Counted from the first letter of the stretch, positions 1-7,166 are shown. The stretch is DNA of 9,094 bases from Anaerolineae bacterium (GCA_018056405.1 JAGPFT010000080.1:1-9094), one strand, 5' to 3'. A program made the numbers and translations. Notes: a model not told the origin generated them from the sequence alone.

Positions 1-10
1 CGTTTGAAAG

Positions 11-107
11 CCTCACCCCCCGGCCCCCTCTCCACGTGGTGGAGAGGGGGAGTCATGGTGTGGTTACGTCCCCTCTCCGCGTGTGGAGAGGGGATGGAGG
101 GGTGAGG
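11..107. repeat. Palindromic repeat array (two nested hairpins)
   Basis: Two strong hairpins sit inside a longer inverted repeat. The first pairs 24-35 with 39-50 (12 perfect pairs, 3-base loop). The second pairs 70-78 with 85-93 (9 pairs). The outer arms CCTCACCCC (11-19) and GGGGTGAGG (99-107) enclose both, so the unit could fold as a three-way structure. No gene is visible here. It resembles the blocks at 7271-7363 and 8781-8910 in architecture: C-rich arms, short loops, paired hairpins. It lies downstream of the minus-strand Nudix gene and could slow or end that transcript, but there is no U-tract, so a terminator role is only inference. Confidence 0.8.
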
Positions 108-133
108 TAAAGCCGCACGTCTCCCGTAGGGAT

Positions 134-170
134 TGGGGGATAGGGGTTGAAAGTGCATACCTCGCTCTAG
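134..170 (+). mobile_element. Right-end fragment of a MITE-like element
   Basis: This 37-base stretch matches 9058-9094 with two mismatches, in the same orientation. The matching segment at 9058-9094 is the right end of a complete inverted-repeat-bounded element, so this copy is read as the right end of a related element. Its outer edge is CTAG (167-170), preceded by the inverted-repeat part TGCATACCTCGCT. The left end is not recognisable in the window and may lie upstream of base 1. CTAG also supplies the TAG stop of the adjacent Nudix gene. No transposase is encoded, so any mobility would depend on an enzyme elsewhere. Confidence 0.55.
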
Positions 171-682
171 AAGAACGCTTCGTGTGGGGCGTAGGGATTC
201 GCTGCTTCCAGCGGGATCAGGCGATAGTCGCCGCGCAGGACGCGCCGGACCAGCCACAGGCAGAAAGCATCTACCGGCTCGTCCAGCGATTCCAGGTCGG
301 CCAGCGAGAAGTACGCTGCGCGGTCGGTCTCTGTGCCGTCGGGCGCAGGCTCGCCGGCGACGTGCTGGCACAGGAATAGCAGGTACACACGCGGCTCGCC
401 AGACCGGCTGGCGTGGTTCTGCACGCCCAGCAGCCCGTCCACAGTCGCCCGAACGCCGCCCTCTTCCAGCGTCTCGCGCAGCGCCGCCAGGTGTGGTGGG
501 TCCGGCGCGCCATCGGGCAGCGTCCCCTGCACGAATCCCCAGGGCAGCGTCCACACGCCGGTCAGCCCCTCGCCATAGGTCTGCCGGACGAAGAGCACGG
601 CATCGCCGCGCCGCACTACCGCGCCCACGCACAGCGTCATGCGCGGCGGGAAACCGGGTGAGTACGGCGGCGTCTGGCTCAT
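167..682 (-). CDS. Nudix hydrolase
   Basis: A 171-residue Nudix-fold protein, probably a soluble cytoplasmic enzyme that hydrolyses a nucleoside diphosphate linked to another moiety; the substrate cannot be told. The Nudix box spans about residues 49-77. It starts at G49-F-V-Q and ends in R69-E70-T-L-E73-E74-G-G76-V77, so the catalytic helix and its metal-binding glutamates are present. Two oddities: the usual G-x5-E spacing is stretched by about six residues (a TLPDGAP-like insert) with Asp61 where Glu is usual, and the preceding LPGG is LPWG. The start at 682 is chosen because GGAGG (690-694) lies seven bases upstream; the in-frame ATG at 712 overlaps the -10 box and is rejected. The TAG stop is formed by the CTAG border of the repeat element, so the C-terminus may have been altered by an insertion. 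It is divergent from dnaE. Confidence 0.85.
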   Translation of the reverse strand: MSQTPPYSPGFPPRMTLCVGAVVRRGDAVLFVRQTYGEGLTGVWTLPWGFVQGTLPDGAPDPPHLAALRETLEEGGVRATVDGLLGVQNHASRSGEPRVYLLFLCQHVAGEPAPDGTETDRAAYFSLADLESLDEPVDAFCLWLVRRVLRGDYRLIPLEAANPYAPHEAFF

Positions 683-689
683 TGTTGTT

Positions 690-694
690 CCTCC
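690..694 (-). promoter_or_regulatory. Ribosome binding site of the Nudix gene
   Basis: The minus strand reads GGAGG followed by seven bases and ATG (682-680). It is a near-ideal Shine-Dalgarno sequence and decides the start against the upstream in-frame ATG at 712. Confidence 0.75.
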
Positions 695-710
695 AGGTAC
701 TCCCGCTCTC

Positions 711-716
711 ATTGTA
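711..716 (-). promoter_or_regulatory. Probable -10 box for the Nudix gene
   Basis: The minus strand reads TACAAT, five of six matches to the sigma-70-type -10 consensus. It lies about 29 bases upstream of the chosen ATG, which would give a leader of about 22 bases containing the ribosome binding site. No good -35 hexamer is seen at 16-18 bases. The surrounding local AT-richness (725-733) supports an opening region. Confidence 0.45.
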
Positions 717-754
717 CACCATCCAGAAATTTAAGGCCCGGCGCTGGGTGACGG

Positions 755-763
755 TGTTATAAT
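755..763 (+). promoter_or_regulatory. Extended -10 promoter for dnaE
   Basis: TGTTATAAT is a perfect TATAAT hexamer (758-763) with the TGn extension that can replace a -35 box. No convincing -35 is present, consistent with an extended -10 type. Transcription would start near 770 and give an untranslated leader of about 50 bases before the ATG at 821. It is divergent from the Nudix -10 box, with about 40 bases between the two. Confidence 0.6.
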
Positions 764-820
764 GGCCGCAGGTCTCGCTTATTTGTTCGATTGCCACGCG
801 GGGAACGGGGAACACGCACC

Positions 821-3800
821 ATGCCGGACGCGCCCGATTTCGTCCACCTGCACGTCCATACGGAGTTCAGCCTGCTCGACGGCCTGGGCCAGATCAACCG
901 GCTGGTGGAGCGGGCCAAAGAACTGGACATGTCCGCCCTGGCCATCACCGATCACGGGACGATGTTCGGCGTGATTGACTTCTATCGGGCATGCCGCGCC
1001 GAGGGCGTCAAGCCGATCATCGGCATGGAAGCGTACCTCACCCCCTGGGGCCGCACCCGCTTCGACCGTGACAACGAGCTGGACAGCAAGCCCTATCACT
1101 TGCTGCTGCTGGCGCGCAACCAGACCGGGTATAAGAACCTGCTGCGGCTGGCCTCGGCAGCGCAGCTTGAGGGGTACTACTACCGCCCGCGCGTGGATCA
1201 CGATCTGCTCGCTCAGCACGCCGAGGGTCTGATCGCCACCTCCGGCTGCCTGGCCGCCGAGATTCCGCGCCTGGTCGAGCAGGGGCGCGAGGCCGAGGCT
1301 CTGGAGCGCATCGGCTGGTATCAGGATGTCTTCGGGCGCGACAACTTCTTCCTGGAGCTACAACACCACCACATCGAGCAACTGCACGTGCTCAACCGCT
1401 GGCTGTTGGAGCGGCAGGGCTATGGCAACGTCCCGCTCGTCGCCACCAACGACGTGCACTACGTGCTGGAAGAAGACTACGACGCGCACGACACCCTGCT
1501 GTGCATCCAGACGGGCAACGTCAAGGCCGAGCAGAACCGGCTGCGCTTCGAAAGCCAGACCTTTCACCTGCGCAGCGCTCAGGAGATGGGGCGGCTGTTT
1601 GGCGAGATACCGGAGGCGCTGACCAACACGCTGCGCATCGCCGAAATGTGCGACGTGTGCCTGGACTCGGACGGCTACCACTTGCCCATCTTCCCCGTAC
1701 CGGCGGGCTTCAGCGCCGAGACGTATCTGCGCCACCTGTGCGAGCGCGGCCTGGGCTGGCGCTACGGCGGGCGAGCCAACGATCCCGCGATCCGTGCCCG
1801 GCTGGACTACGAGCTGCGCATGATTCACGAGATGGGCTTCGACACCTATTTCCTGATCGTGTGGGACCTGTGCGAGTTCGCCCGCCACGCCGACATCTGG
1901 TGGAACGTGCGCGGCTCCGGCGCGGGCAGCGTAGCCGCCTACTGCCTGGGCATCACCAACATTGACCCGCTGACCAACGGCCTGCTCTTTGAGCGTTTCC
2001 TCAATCCGGGCCGCGTCTCGATGCCTGACATTGACCTGGACTACCCCGAAGATCGCCGCGCCGAGATGATCCAGTACTGCGCGCAGAAGTACGGCGAAGA
2101 CAAGGTCGCCGCCATCATCACCTTCGGGACGCTGGGCAGCAAGGCGGCCATCCGCGATGTGGGCCGCGTGCTCGACCTGCCCTCTACCGAAGTGGATCGC
2201 ATCGCCCGCCTGATCCCCGGCGCGGGCAAGCCGATCAAGTTCGAGGACGCGCTGGGCGACGACCCGGAGAAAGCCCTGCCCGACCTGAAAGCCGCCTACG
2301 AGACCGACAAAACGGCGCGCAGGCTGATTGACACAGCCCGCCAGCTTGAAGGCGTGCCGCGGCACGCCAGCACGCACGCCGCCGGCGTCATCGTCGCCGA
2401 CAAGCCGCTGGTCGAGTACATCCCCCTGCACCGCCCCACCAAAGGTTCAGCGGAAGATGCGCCGGTGAAGATGGTCACCCAGTTCCCGATGGAAACCTGC
2501 GAATCGATCGGGCTGCTCAAGGTAGACTTTCTTGGCCTCTCGACGCTGACCATCATGCGCCGGGCGTGCGAGCTGATCGAGCAGCATCACGGCATTCACT
2601 ACGATATGTCGAACATCCCCTACCGCCCCGACCCCGACGACCCGGAGACCTCGCGCCAGGTCGCCGCGATGTTCGAGATGTTGGGGCGCGGCGAAACCAT
2701 CGGCGTCTTCCAACTGGAGTCGCAGGGGATGCGGCGCATGTTGACCGACATGCGCCCGCAGAAGTTCGAGCACATCGTCGCCGGCATCGCGCTCTACCGC
2801 CCCGGCCCGATGGAGTACATCCCCACCTACAACCGCCGCCTGCACAACAGCGAGGCCATCGAGTACAAGCACGAGAAGCTCAAGCCCATCCTGGAAGAGA
2901 CCTACGGTATTATCGTCTACCAGGAACAGATCATGCAGATCGGCGCGGAGCTTTTCGGCTACTCGCTCGGCGAAGCCGACCTGATGCGCCGCGCTGTGTC
3001 CAAAAAGAAGAAGGAAGACCTGCTCCAGCACCGCACGATCTTCACCGAGCGCGGCCCGCAGCACGGCGTGGACCCCGACACGGCCAACGCCATCTTTGAC
3101 GACATCGAGTTCTTCGCGCGGTATGGATTTAACAAGTGCGTCGTCGGCGAGACCGAAATCGTAGATGTGGCCAGCGGGCGGCTGGTGCGCGTGGGCGATC
3201 TGGCCGGGGGCACGGCGACTGTCGAGCATACGCTCACCTGCGACCTGGATCAGCTTGCGCTTTGTCCTGGCCCGGTCACGCAGGTGATGGCGAACGGCGT
3301 CAAGCCGGTCTATCGCCTGACGACCCAGCTTGGACGCCAGATCACAGCGACTGCCAACCACCCCTTCTACACGTTCGAAGGCTGGCGGCTGCTGGGCGAG
3401 TTGAGCGCCGGTGACACCATCGCCGTTCCCCGCCGCATTCCGGTGGAGGGTCGAGAGGAATGGCCAGTGCATCAAGTCGTTGTGCTTGGGCATCTGATTG
3501 CGGAAGGGAACCTGTGCCACCCGCATGGCGTGTACTTCTACTCCCAGGATGAGGAACAGCTGCGCGACTACGTCACCCATCTGGAGCAATTCGCAAACAC
3601 TGAAGCGTCTGTGAGCACACACAAGAGCACGTACTCTGTCTACAGCCGCCGTATTGACCGGCAGCAGCCCACAGAGGTGGTCACATGGCTTCGTCAACTT
3701 GGCGTCTGGGGCAAAGCAGCTTCAGAAAAGGCACTTCCGCTAGAGGCATTTCAACTTACAAATGACCAGATTGCCTTGCTGATTGCGCGCATGTGGGAAG

Positions 3801-6190
3801 GCGATGGTCATCTGAACGAAAAAGGGCGCAGCCTGTACTACGCGACGGCGTCCGAACGACTTGCGCGCCAACTCCAGCACCTGATGTTACGTTTGGGGAT
3901 CGTAACCCGATTGCGCCAAGTCAAATTCCCTTACAAGGATGGGCGTATTGGGTATCAGTTGTTCGTTACTGGCTATGAGAATATGGCAGCGTTCTCAGAG
4001 ACCATTGGCAGCCATTTTGTCAGTGAGAAACGGAAAGCCCTGCTTGCCCGGCTGCTCAAGCGCGGTGAGGCCATGTCTATCGGTACAAAGGACATCGTAC
4101 CACTCGGTGTAAAGGCACGTGTCCGCAGCCTCAAAGACGCCTCCGGACTGACCTGGGGCGAGGTCTGTGCAGCTTCGGGAGTCGCCGTGCGCGAGTTTTC
4201 GCCCACTTCGAGTGCAACCAAGTCCGGTTTCACTCGCACAACAGTGAGCCGACTCGCTGAGTACTTTAACGCAGACGATCTACGGACGCTCGCCGCCAGC
4301 GACGTGTATTGGGACAAGGTCGCCGCCATCGAGTACGCGGGCGAAGCGCAGACCTACGACCTCACCGTGCCGGATACGCACAACTTCGTCGCCAACGACA
4401 TCCTCGTGCACAACTCCCACGCCGCCGACTACGCCGTGCTCACCTGCCAGACGGCCTTTCTCAAGTGCCACTACCCGCACGAATACATGGCCGCTCTGAT
4501 GAGCGTGCACCGCGACGATTCTGGCAAAGTCGGCCTCTTCGCCGCTGACTGCACCCGCATGGGCATCGCCGTGTTGCCGCCCACCGTCAACAGCAGCGAG
4601 CTGGACTTCAGCATCGAGACGCAGCCGGATGGGTCGCGCGCCATTCGTTTCGGGCTGGGCGCGGTCAAGAACGTGGGCGTCGGGCCGCTGGAGCACATCC
4701 TCAGCGCCCGCGCCCAGGGCGGCCCCTTCCGCGACCTGGACGACTTCTGCCGCCGCGTGGACGCGCGCATCGTCAACAAGCGCGCCCTGGAATCGTTGAT
4801 CAAGGTCGGCGCGCTGGACGAGTTCGCCAGCCGGCCCACCTTGCTGGCCGCGCTGGATCGCATCGTCAGCTTCTCCGCCGATCACCACAAGGCCAAAGAC
4901 GCCGGGCAGATGAGTCTCTTCGGCGCGGAGACGGGTGTCAGCTTCGGCGCGCAGGAGAGCATCCTGGCCAGCCTGCACGATGTCGAGCCGATCTCCAGAC
5001 GCGAAATGCTCAACTGGGAGCGCGAGCTGGTCGGCCTCTACGTGACCGATCACCCGCTCAAGTCGGTCATGGCCCAGCTTCAGCAGGTCACCACCCACAC
5101 CAGCGCCGAGCTAAACGACGCGGGCGAAGCGGCCAACGGCCTGCAGGTGACTGTGGCCGGGCTGGTCAGCAACCTGCGCACCTTCTTCACCAAGCGCGGC
5201 GACCCGATGGCCGTGCTGACCATCGAGGACATCACCGGCACGATCAGCGCGGTCATGTTCCCGCGCACCTGGGCGCAATACCAGGACCTCGTGGACGAAG
5301 ACGCCGTGCTGGTCGTCAAAGGCAAAGCGGATACCTCGCGCGGCGATATGCAAGTGATCGTGGATTCAGTGACACAGAACTTCGACGTGATCTCCGCCGT
5401 CGAGCGCCCGCCCAGCCTCGATGACCTGCGCCTGTCGTGGATTGCCGACGAAGGCCCGGCTGCCCTGGACGAAGACGCGGATGGCGAAGACAACGGCCCC
5501 TTCGACGAGGAAACCGGCGAGATGGTCGCCGCCCACGAAGATGAGCAGCCCACGCCGGTCACCGAGCCGGTCATCCCGGCGTCGGCAGGGGCCAGCGCGC
5601 CCGACACACCGCCGATTGCGCCTCCCTCGCCGGCGCACAGCGCGCCGCCCCCTCTAGGGCCGCTCACCGAGCGCGAGATGCCCGGCTGGTTAGAGGAGGA
5701 ATGGGCGAGCGGCTGGTCGCCGGAACCCTATGACGGCTCCTATGAGGCAACCGGCCCTGCCGCGCAAGTCCGCCCGCCGGACGAGAAGAAAGCATCGCGG
5801 CGCGAGTCCGCCTTCGACGAGTTAGGCCGCGTGCGCCCGCCCGCCCCCGTCCAGCCGCCGCTTGCGCCCGCCGATGCCGACGCCCTGCCGCCCGTCCCGG
5901 CGCGGCGGCAGCCGCCCGCCGAGTCGCCGTGCGAAGCCGCGCCCACCTCCAGCCGCCTGCTGACCCTGACCATCGCCCGCTCCGGCGATTCCACCGCCGA
6001 CCGGCGCAAGCTGCGCCGGCTGCATGGCTTCCTGACGCAGTATCCGGGCCGGGATCGGTTCCGCTTCATTCTGGAGGGGGAGGGACGGCGGGCTTGCCTG
6101 GAGTTCCCGAATAACTTGATCCACATCAACGAGCATATTCTGACCTTCGCCACCAACATGCTTGGCGCGGAGAACGTCAACGTGGAATGA
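821..6190 (+). CDS. dnaE: DNA polymerase III alpha subunit with in-frame intein
   Basis: The replicative DNA polymerase catalytic subunit, encoded as a 1789-residue precursor; 1363 residues remain after removal of the intein (773-1198). Order: an N-terminal PHP domain with likely metal ligands H11/H13, D44/H45, E70, H182-H184, C143 and D211/H213; the polymerase core with catalytic aspartates D403 and D405 (PDIDLD) and D569 (KVDFLGL); RPGPMEYIP and GFNK/SHA fingers motifs; a helix-hairpin-helix region near 1308-1336; a clamp-binding motif QMSLF at 1363-1367; an OB fold near 1441-1520; a Pro/acid-rich linker near 1534-1707; and a C-terminal domain from about 1714. The intact PHP ligands suggest a proofreading nuclease (known for Thermus-type DnaE; inferred here). 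ATG 821 is preferred over the in-frame TTG 791, which lacks a ribosome binding site and adds residues before the conserved HLHVHTEFS. A GGGGA-like sequence precedes 821. Confidence 0.96.
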   Translation: MPDAPDFVHLHVHTEFSLLDGLGQINRLVERAKELDMSALAITDHGTMFGVIDFYRACRAEGVKPIIGMEAYLTPWGRTRFDRDNELDSKPYHLLLLARNQTGYKNLLRLASAAQLEGYYYRPRVDHDLLAQHAEGLIATSGCLAAEIPRLVEQGREAEALERIGWYQDVFGRDNFFLELQHHHIEQLHVLNRWLLERQGYGNVPLVATNDVHYVLEEDYDAHDTLLCIQTGNVKAEQNRLRFESQTFHLRSAQEMGRLFGEIPEALTNTLRIAEMCDVCLDSDGYHLPIFPVPAGFSAETYLRHLCERGLGWRYGGRANDPAIRARLDYELRMIHEMGFDTYFLIVWDLCEFARHADIWWNVRGSGAGSVAAYCLGITNIDPLTNGLLFERFLNPGRVSMPDIDLDYPEDRRAEMIQYCAQKYGEDKVAAIITFGTLGSKAAIRDVGRVLDLPSTEVDRIARLIPGAGKPIKFEDALGDDPEKALPDLKAAYETDKTARRLIDTARQLEGVPRHASTHAAGVIVADKPLVEYIPLHRPTKGSAEDAPVKMVTQFPMETCESIGLLKVDFLGLSTLTIMRRACELIEQHHGIHYDMSNIPYRPDPDDPETSRQVAAMFEMLGRGETIGVFQLESQGMRRMLTDMRPQKFEHIVAGIALYRPGPMEYIPTYNRRLHNSEAIEYKHEKLKPILEETYGIIVYQEQIMQIGAELFGYSLGEADLMRRAVSKKKKEDLLQHRTIFTERGPQHGVDPDTANAIFDDIEFFARYGFNKCVVGETEIVDVASGRLVRVGDLAGGTATVEHTLTCDLDQLALCPGPVTQVMANGVKPVYRLTTQLGRQITATANHPFYTFEGWRLLGELSAGDTIAVPRRIPVEGREEWPVHQVVVLGHLIAEGNLCHPHGVYFYSQDEEQLRDYVTHLEQFANTEASVSTHKSTYSVYSRRIDRQQPTEVVTWLRQLGVWGKAASEKALPLEAFQLTNDQIALLIARMWEGDGHLNEKGRSLYYATASERLARQLQHLMLRLGIVTRLRQVKFPYKDGRIGYQLFVTGYENMAAFSETIGSHFVSEKRKALLARLLKRGEAMSIGTKDIVPLGVKARVRSLKDASGLTWGEVCAASGVAVREFSPTSSATKSGFTRTTVSRLAEYFNADDLRTLAASDVYWDKVAAIEYAGEAQTYDLTVPDTHNFVANDILVHNSHAADYAVLTCQTAFLKCHYPHEYMAALMSVHRDDSGKVGLFAADCTRMGIAVLPPTVNSSELDFSIETQPDGSRAIRFGLGAVKNVGVGPLEHILSARAQGGPFRDLDDFCRRVDARIVNKRALESLIKVGALDEFASRPTLLAALDRIVSFSADHHKAKDAGQMSLFGAETGVSFGAQESILASLHDVEPISRREMLNWERELVGLYVTDHPLKSVMAQLQQVTTHTSAELNDAGEAANGLQVTVAGLVSNLRTFFTKRGDPMAVLTIEDITGTISAVMFPRTWAQYQDLVDEDAVLVVKGKADTSRGDMQVIVDSVTQNFDVISAVERPPSLDDLRLSWIADEGPAALDEDADGEDNGPFDEETGEMVAAHEDEQPTPVTEPVIPASAGASAPDTPPIAPPSPAHSAPPPLGPLTEREMPGWLEEEWASGWSPEPYDGSYEATGPAAQVRPPDEKKASRRESAFDELGRVRPPAPVQPPLAPADADALPPVPARRQPPAESPCEAAPTSSRLLTLTIARSGDSTADRRKLRRLHGFLTQYPGRDRFRFILEGEGRRACLEFPNNLIHINEHILTFATNMLGAENVNVE
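3137..4414 (+). mobile_element. DnaE intein with homing endonuclease
   Basis: A 426-residue protein-splicing element in frame within DnaE. It begins at Cys1 (CVVGETEIVD, block A), has the block B motif T72-A-N-H75, block F near Y407-DLTVPDTHNFVAND, and ends VLVHN with penultimate His425 and Asn426. The next residue is Ser, the +1 nucleophile. All residues needed for standard class 1 splicing are visible. Removal rejoins RYGFNK to SHAADYAVL, an uninterrupted conserved DnaE segment. Cyanobacterial split DnaE inteins insert at Y before CFNKSH, four residues earlier, so this is a neighbouring site, not the same one. The element is continuous, not split. Splicing is presumably required for polymerase activity because the site lies in the fingers region. 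Confidence 0.93.
3464..4306 (+). other. LAGLIDADG homing endonuclease region of the intein
   Basis: Intein residues about 110-390, between the two halves of the splicing domain. The first LAGLIDADG helix is LGHLIAEGNL (117-126, acidic residue Glu123). The second is ARMWEGDGHL (217-226, acidic residue Asp223). Both catalytic acids are kept and the frame is open, so the enzyme is probably active; it would cut intein-less dnaE alleles and drive homing. From about residue 329 to 377 there is a helix-turn-helix-like segment (SLKDASGLTWGEVCAASGV, then a TTVSRLAEYF helix) that may help DNA recognition. Base composition is lower in GC than the flanks: 26 of 60 bases are G or C at 3721-3780, against 43 of 60 at 3181-3240 in the splicing half. 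Confidence 0.82.
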
Positions 6191-6218
6191 CGGACGCGCC
6201 CGAATTCCGGCACAGGTA

Positions 6219-6241
6219 GGGGCGCTGCTCTGCTGCGCCCC
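6219..6241. terminator. GC-rich hairpin after dnaE
   Basis: GGGGCGC (6219-6225) pairs perfectly with GCGCCCC (6235-6241) around a 9-base loop, 29 bases after the dnaE stop. No U-tract follows on either strand, so it is not a classical intrinsic terminator. It lies between convergent genes and could slow transcription from both sides. Confidence 0.35.
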
Positions 6242-6253
6242 GGCTCGCCCTGA

Positions 6254-6340
6254 CTACCCCGCCAGCAACATCACGCCCGTGCCGTCCGGGTCGTGCAGCA
6301 GAACACGGCGCGCGCCGTCCCCGCCGCCTGCAAGATTGTA
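6254..6340 (-). pseudogene. Remnant of a VOC/glyoxalase-like protein tail
   Basis: On the minus strand an open frame ending in TAG at 6254 reads, near its end, ARRVLLHDPDGTGVMLLAG. The pattern of a beta strand, then (R/H)DPDG, then a hydrophobic strand and stop, is typical of the C-terminal end of VOC superfamily proteins (glyoxalase, dioxygenase, bleomycin-resistance types). No start codon, ribosome site or upstream part of such a domain is present: the frame runs back into the 3' end of the SDR gene, which uses another frame. I read it as the residue of a deleted gene. With only about 19 informative residues, chance resemblance is possible. The upstream limit given is approximate. Confidence 0.35.
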
Positions 6341-6356
6341 GCAGCGTCCGCGCGCA

Positions 6357-7166
6357 TCAGCCGTAGATGCGCGCCAGGAGGCGCTCAGCCAGCCCTGGGA
6401 AATGCCGTCCCGCCCACAGCAGGGCGCTGTCGCGCCAGCGCAAAGTCATGGTGCGCGGTTTGCGCTCCAACGCGCGGGCGATGCCCCCGGCGACCTGCTC
6501 CGGCTTCATGGGCGGCCACCTGGGAGCCACACGCCCCGCCTGGCCAAGCCGCCGCTCAGCGAATTCGGTGTCCGCCTGGCCCACCCACAGCACCGAGACG
6601 TAGATGCGGTCGGCGCGCATCTCGGCGCGCAGCGCCCGCCCCAACCCATCCACCGCTGCTTTGCTGGCGCTGTAGATGCTGACATAGGGGCCTGGCAGCG
6701 GCCCCAGCACCGACGAGACGATCACGATGTGCCCGCCGCCGCTGGCGCGCATGGCCGGCACTGCCGCCCGCACGCTGTGGATCACGCCGTCAATGTTGGT
6801 GCGCAGCACCGTTTCGATGTCCGCCCACTCCGCCTCGACCAGCGGGCCGCGATGCCCGATTCCGGCGTTGGCGACCAGCACATCGAGCCGGTTGAACTCG
6901 GCCAGCGTCAGGGCGACGGCGCGGCGCATGGCCTCCGGATCGGTCACGTCGGCGACGACAGGCAGGATCACCCCCGGCAGCTCGCGCTGCTCGACCTCGT
7001 GGCGCAGCGCATCCAGGCGGTCGGCGCGCCGTCCGGTGACGGTCACGTGGTCGCCGAGGGCGGCGAAGAGCAGGGCCGCCGCCCGGCCAATGCCCGACGA
7101 CCCGCCGGTAATCAGCAGCACGCGCGGCGCGTCAATGGGGAGCAGTACCTTACGGAATAGCTGCAC
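6357..7166 (-). CDS. Short-chain dehydrogenase/reductase (SDR)
   Basis: A classical SDR of 269 residues, a cytoplasmic NAD(P)-dependent oxidoreductase with unknown substrate. Seen in order: cofactor motif TGGSSGIG (20-27), R46-R47 after the second strand (favours NADPH), D73-V for the adenine, NAG (100-102), and the complete catalytic tetrad N124, S152, Y165, K169 (YSASK). The usual PG after strand six is replaced (WVGQADTEF). The C-terminus ends in an Arg/Leu-rich amphipathic stretch. Two GTG starts are possible. The one at 7166 is chosen because AAAGG lies seven bases upstream and it places the cofactor motif at the usual distance from the N-terminus. GTG 7226 would add 20 mostly basic residues. 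It points the same way as the propeller gene upstream but is separated from it by a hairpin block. Confidence 0.9.
   Translation of the reverse strand: MQLFRKVLLPIDAPRVLLITGGSSGIGRAAALLFAALGDHVTVTGRRADRLDALRHEVEQRELPGVILPVVADVTDPEAMRRAVALTLAEFNRLDVLVANAGIGHRGPLVEAEWADIETVLRTNIDGVIHSVRAAVPAMRASGGGHIVIVSSVLGPLPGPYVSIYSASKAAVDGLGRALRAEMRADRIYVSVLWVGQADTEFAERRLGQAGRVAPRWPPMKPEQVAGGIARALERKPRTMTLRWRDSALLWAGRHFPGLAERLLARIYG

Noticed and set aside
11..107. CRISPR array
   Set aside because: The repeats are palindromes of unequal length and spacing with no regular spacers and no cas genes.
184..762. Plus-strand 192-codon open frame over the Nudix gene
   Set aside because: An Arg/Ala/Pro-rich translation typical of an antisense shadow; the opposite strand has a Nudix box and a good ribosome binding site.
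791..820. TTG start for dnaE at 791
   Set aside because: No ribosome binding site upstream, and the extra residues are not DnaE-like; ATG at 821 starts just before the conserved PHP sequence.
1358..3697. Long minus-strand open frames of 357 and 416 codons inside dnaE
   Set aside because: They are antisense to strongly conserved DnaE motifs, have repetitive Val/Gly/Ala/Arg-rich translations with no recognisable domain, and are expected in high-GC coding DNA.
3137..4414. Split intein or separate endonuclease gene
   Set aside because: The frame is continuous from DnaE through the intein and back into DnaE, with no stop, start or ribosome binding site at the borders.
6219..6241. Strong rho-independent terminator
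   Set aside because: The hairpin is good but no run of T follows it on either strand; it is listed only as a weak candidate.
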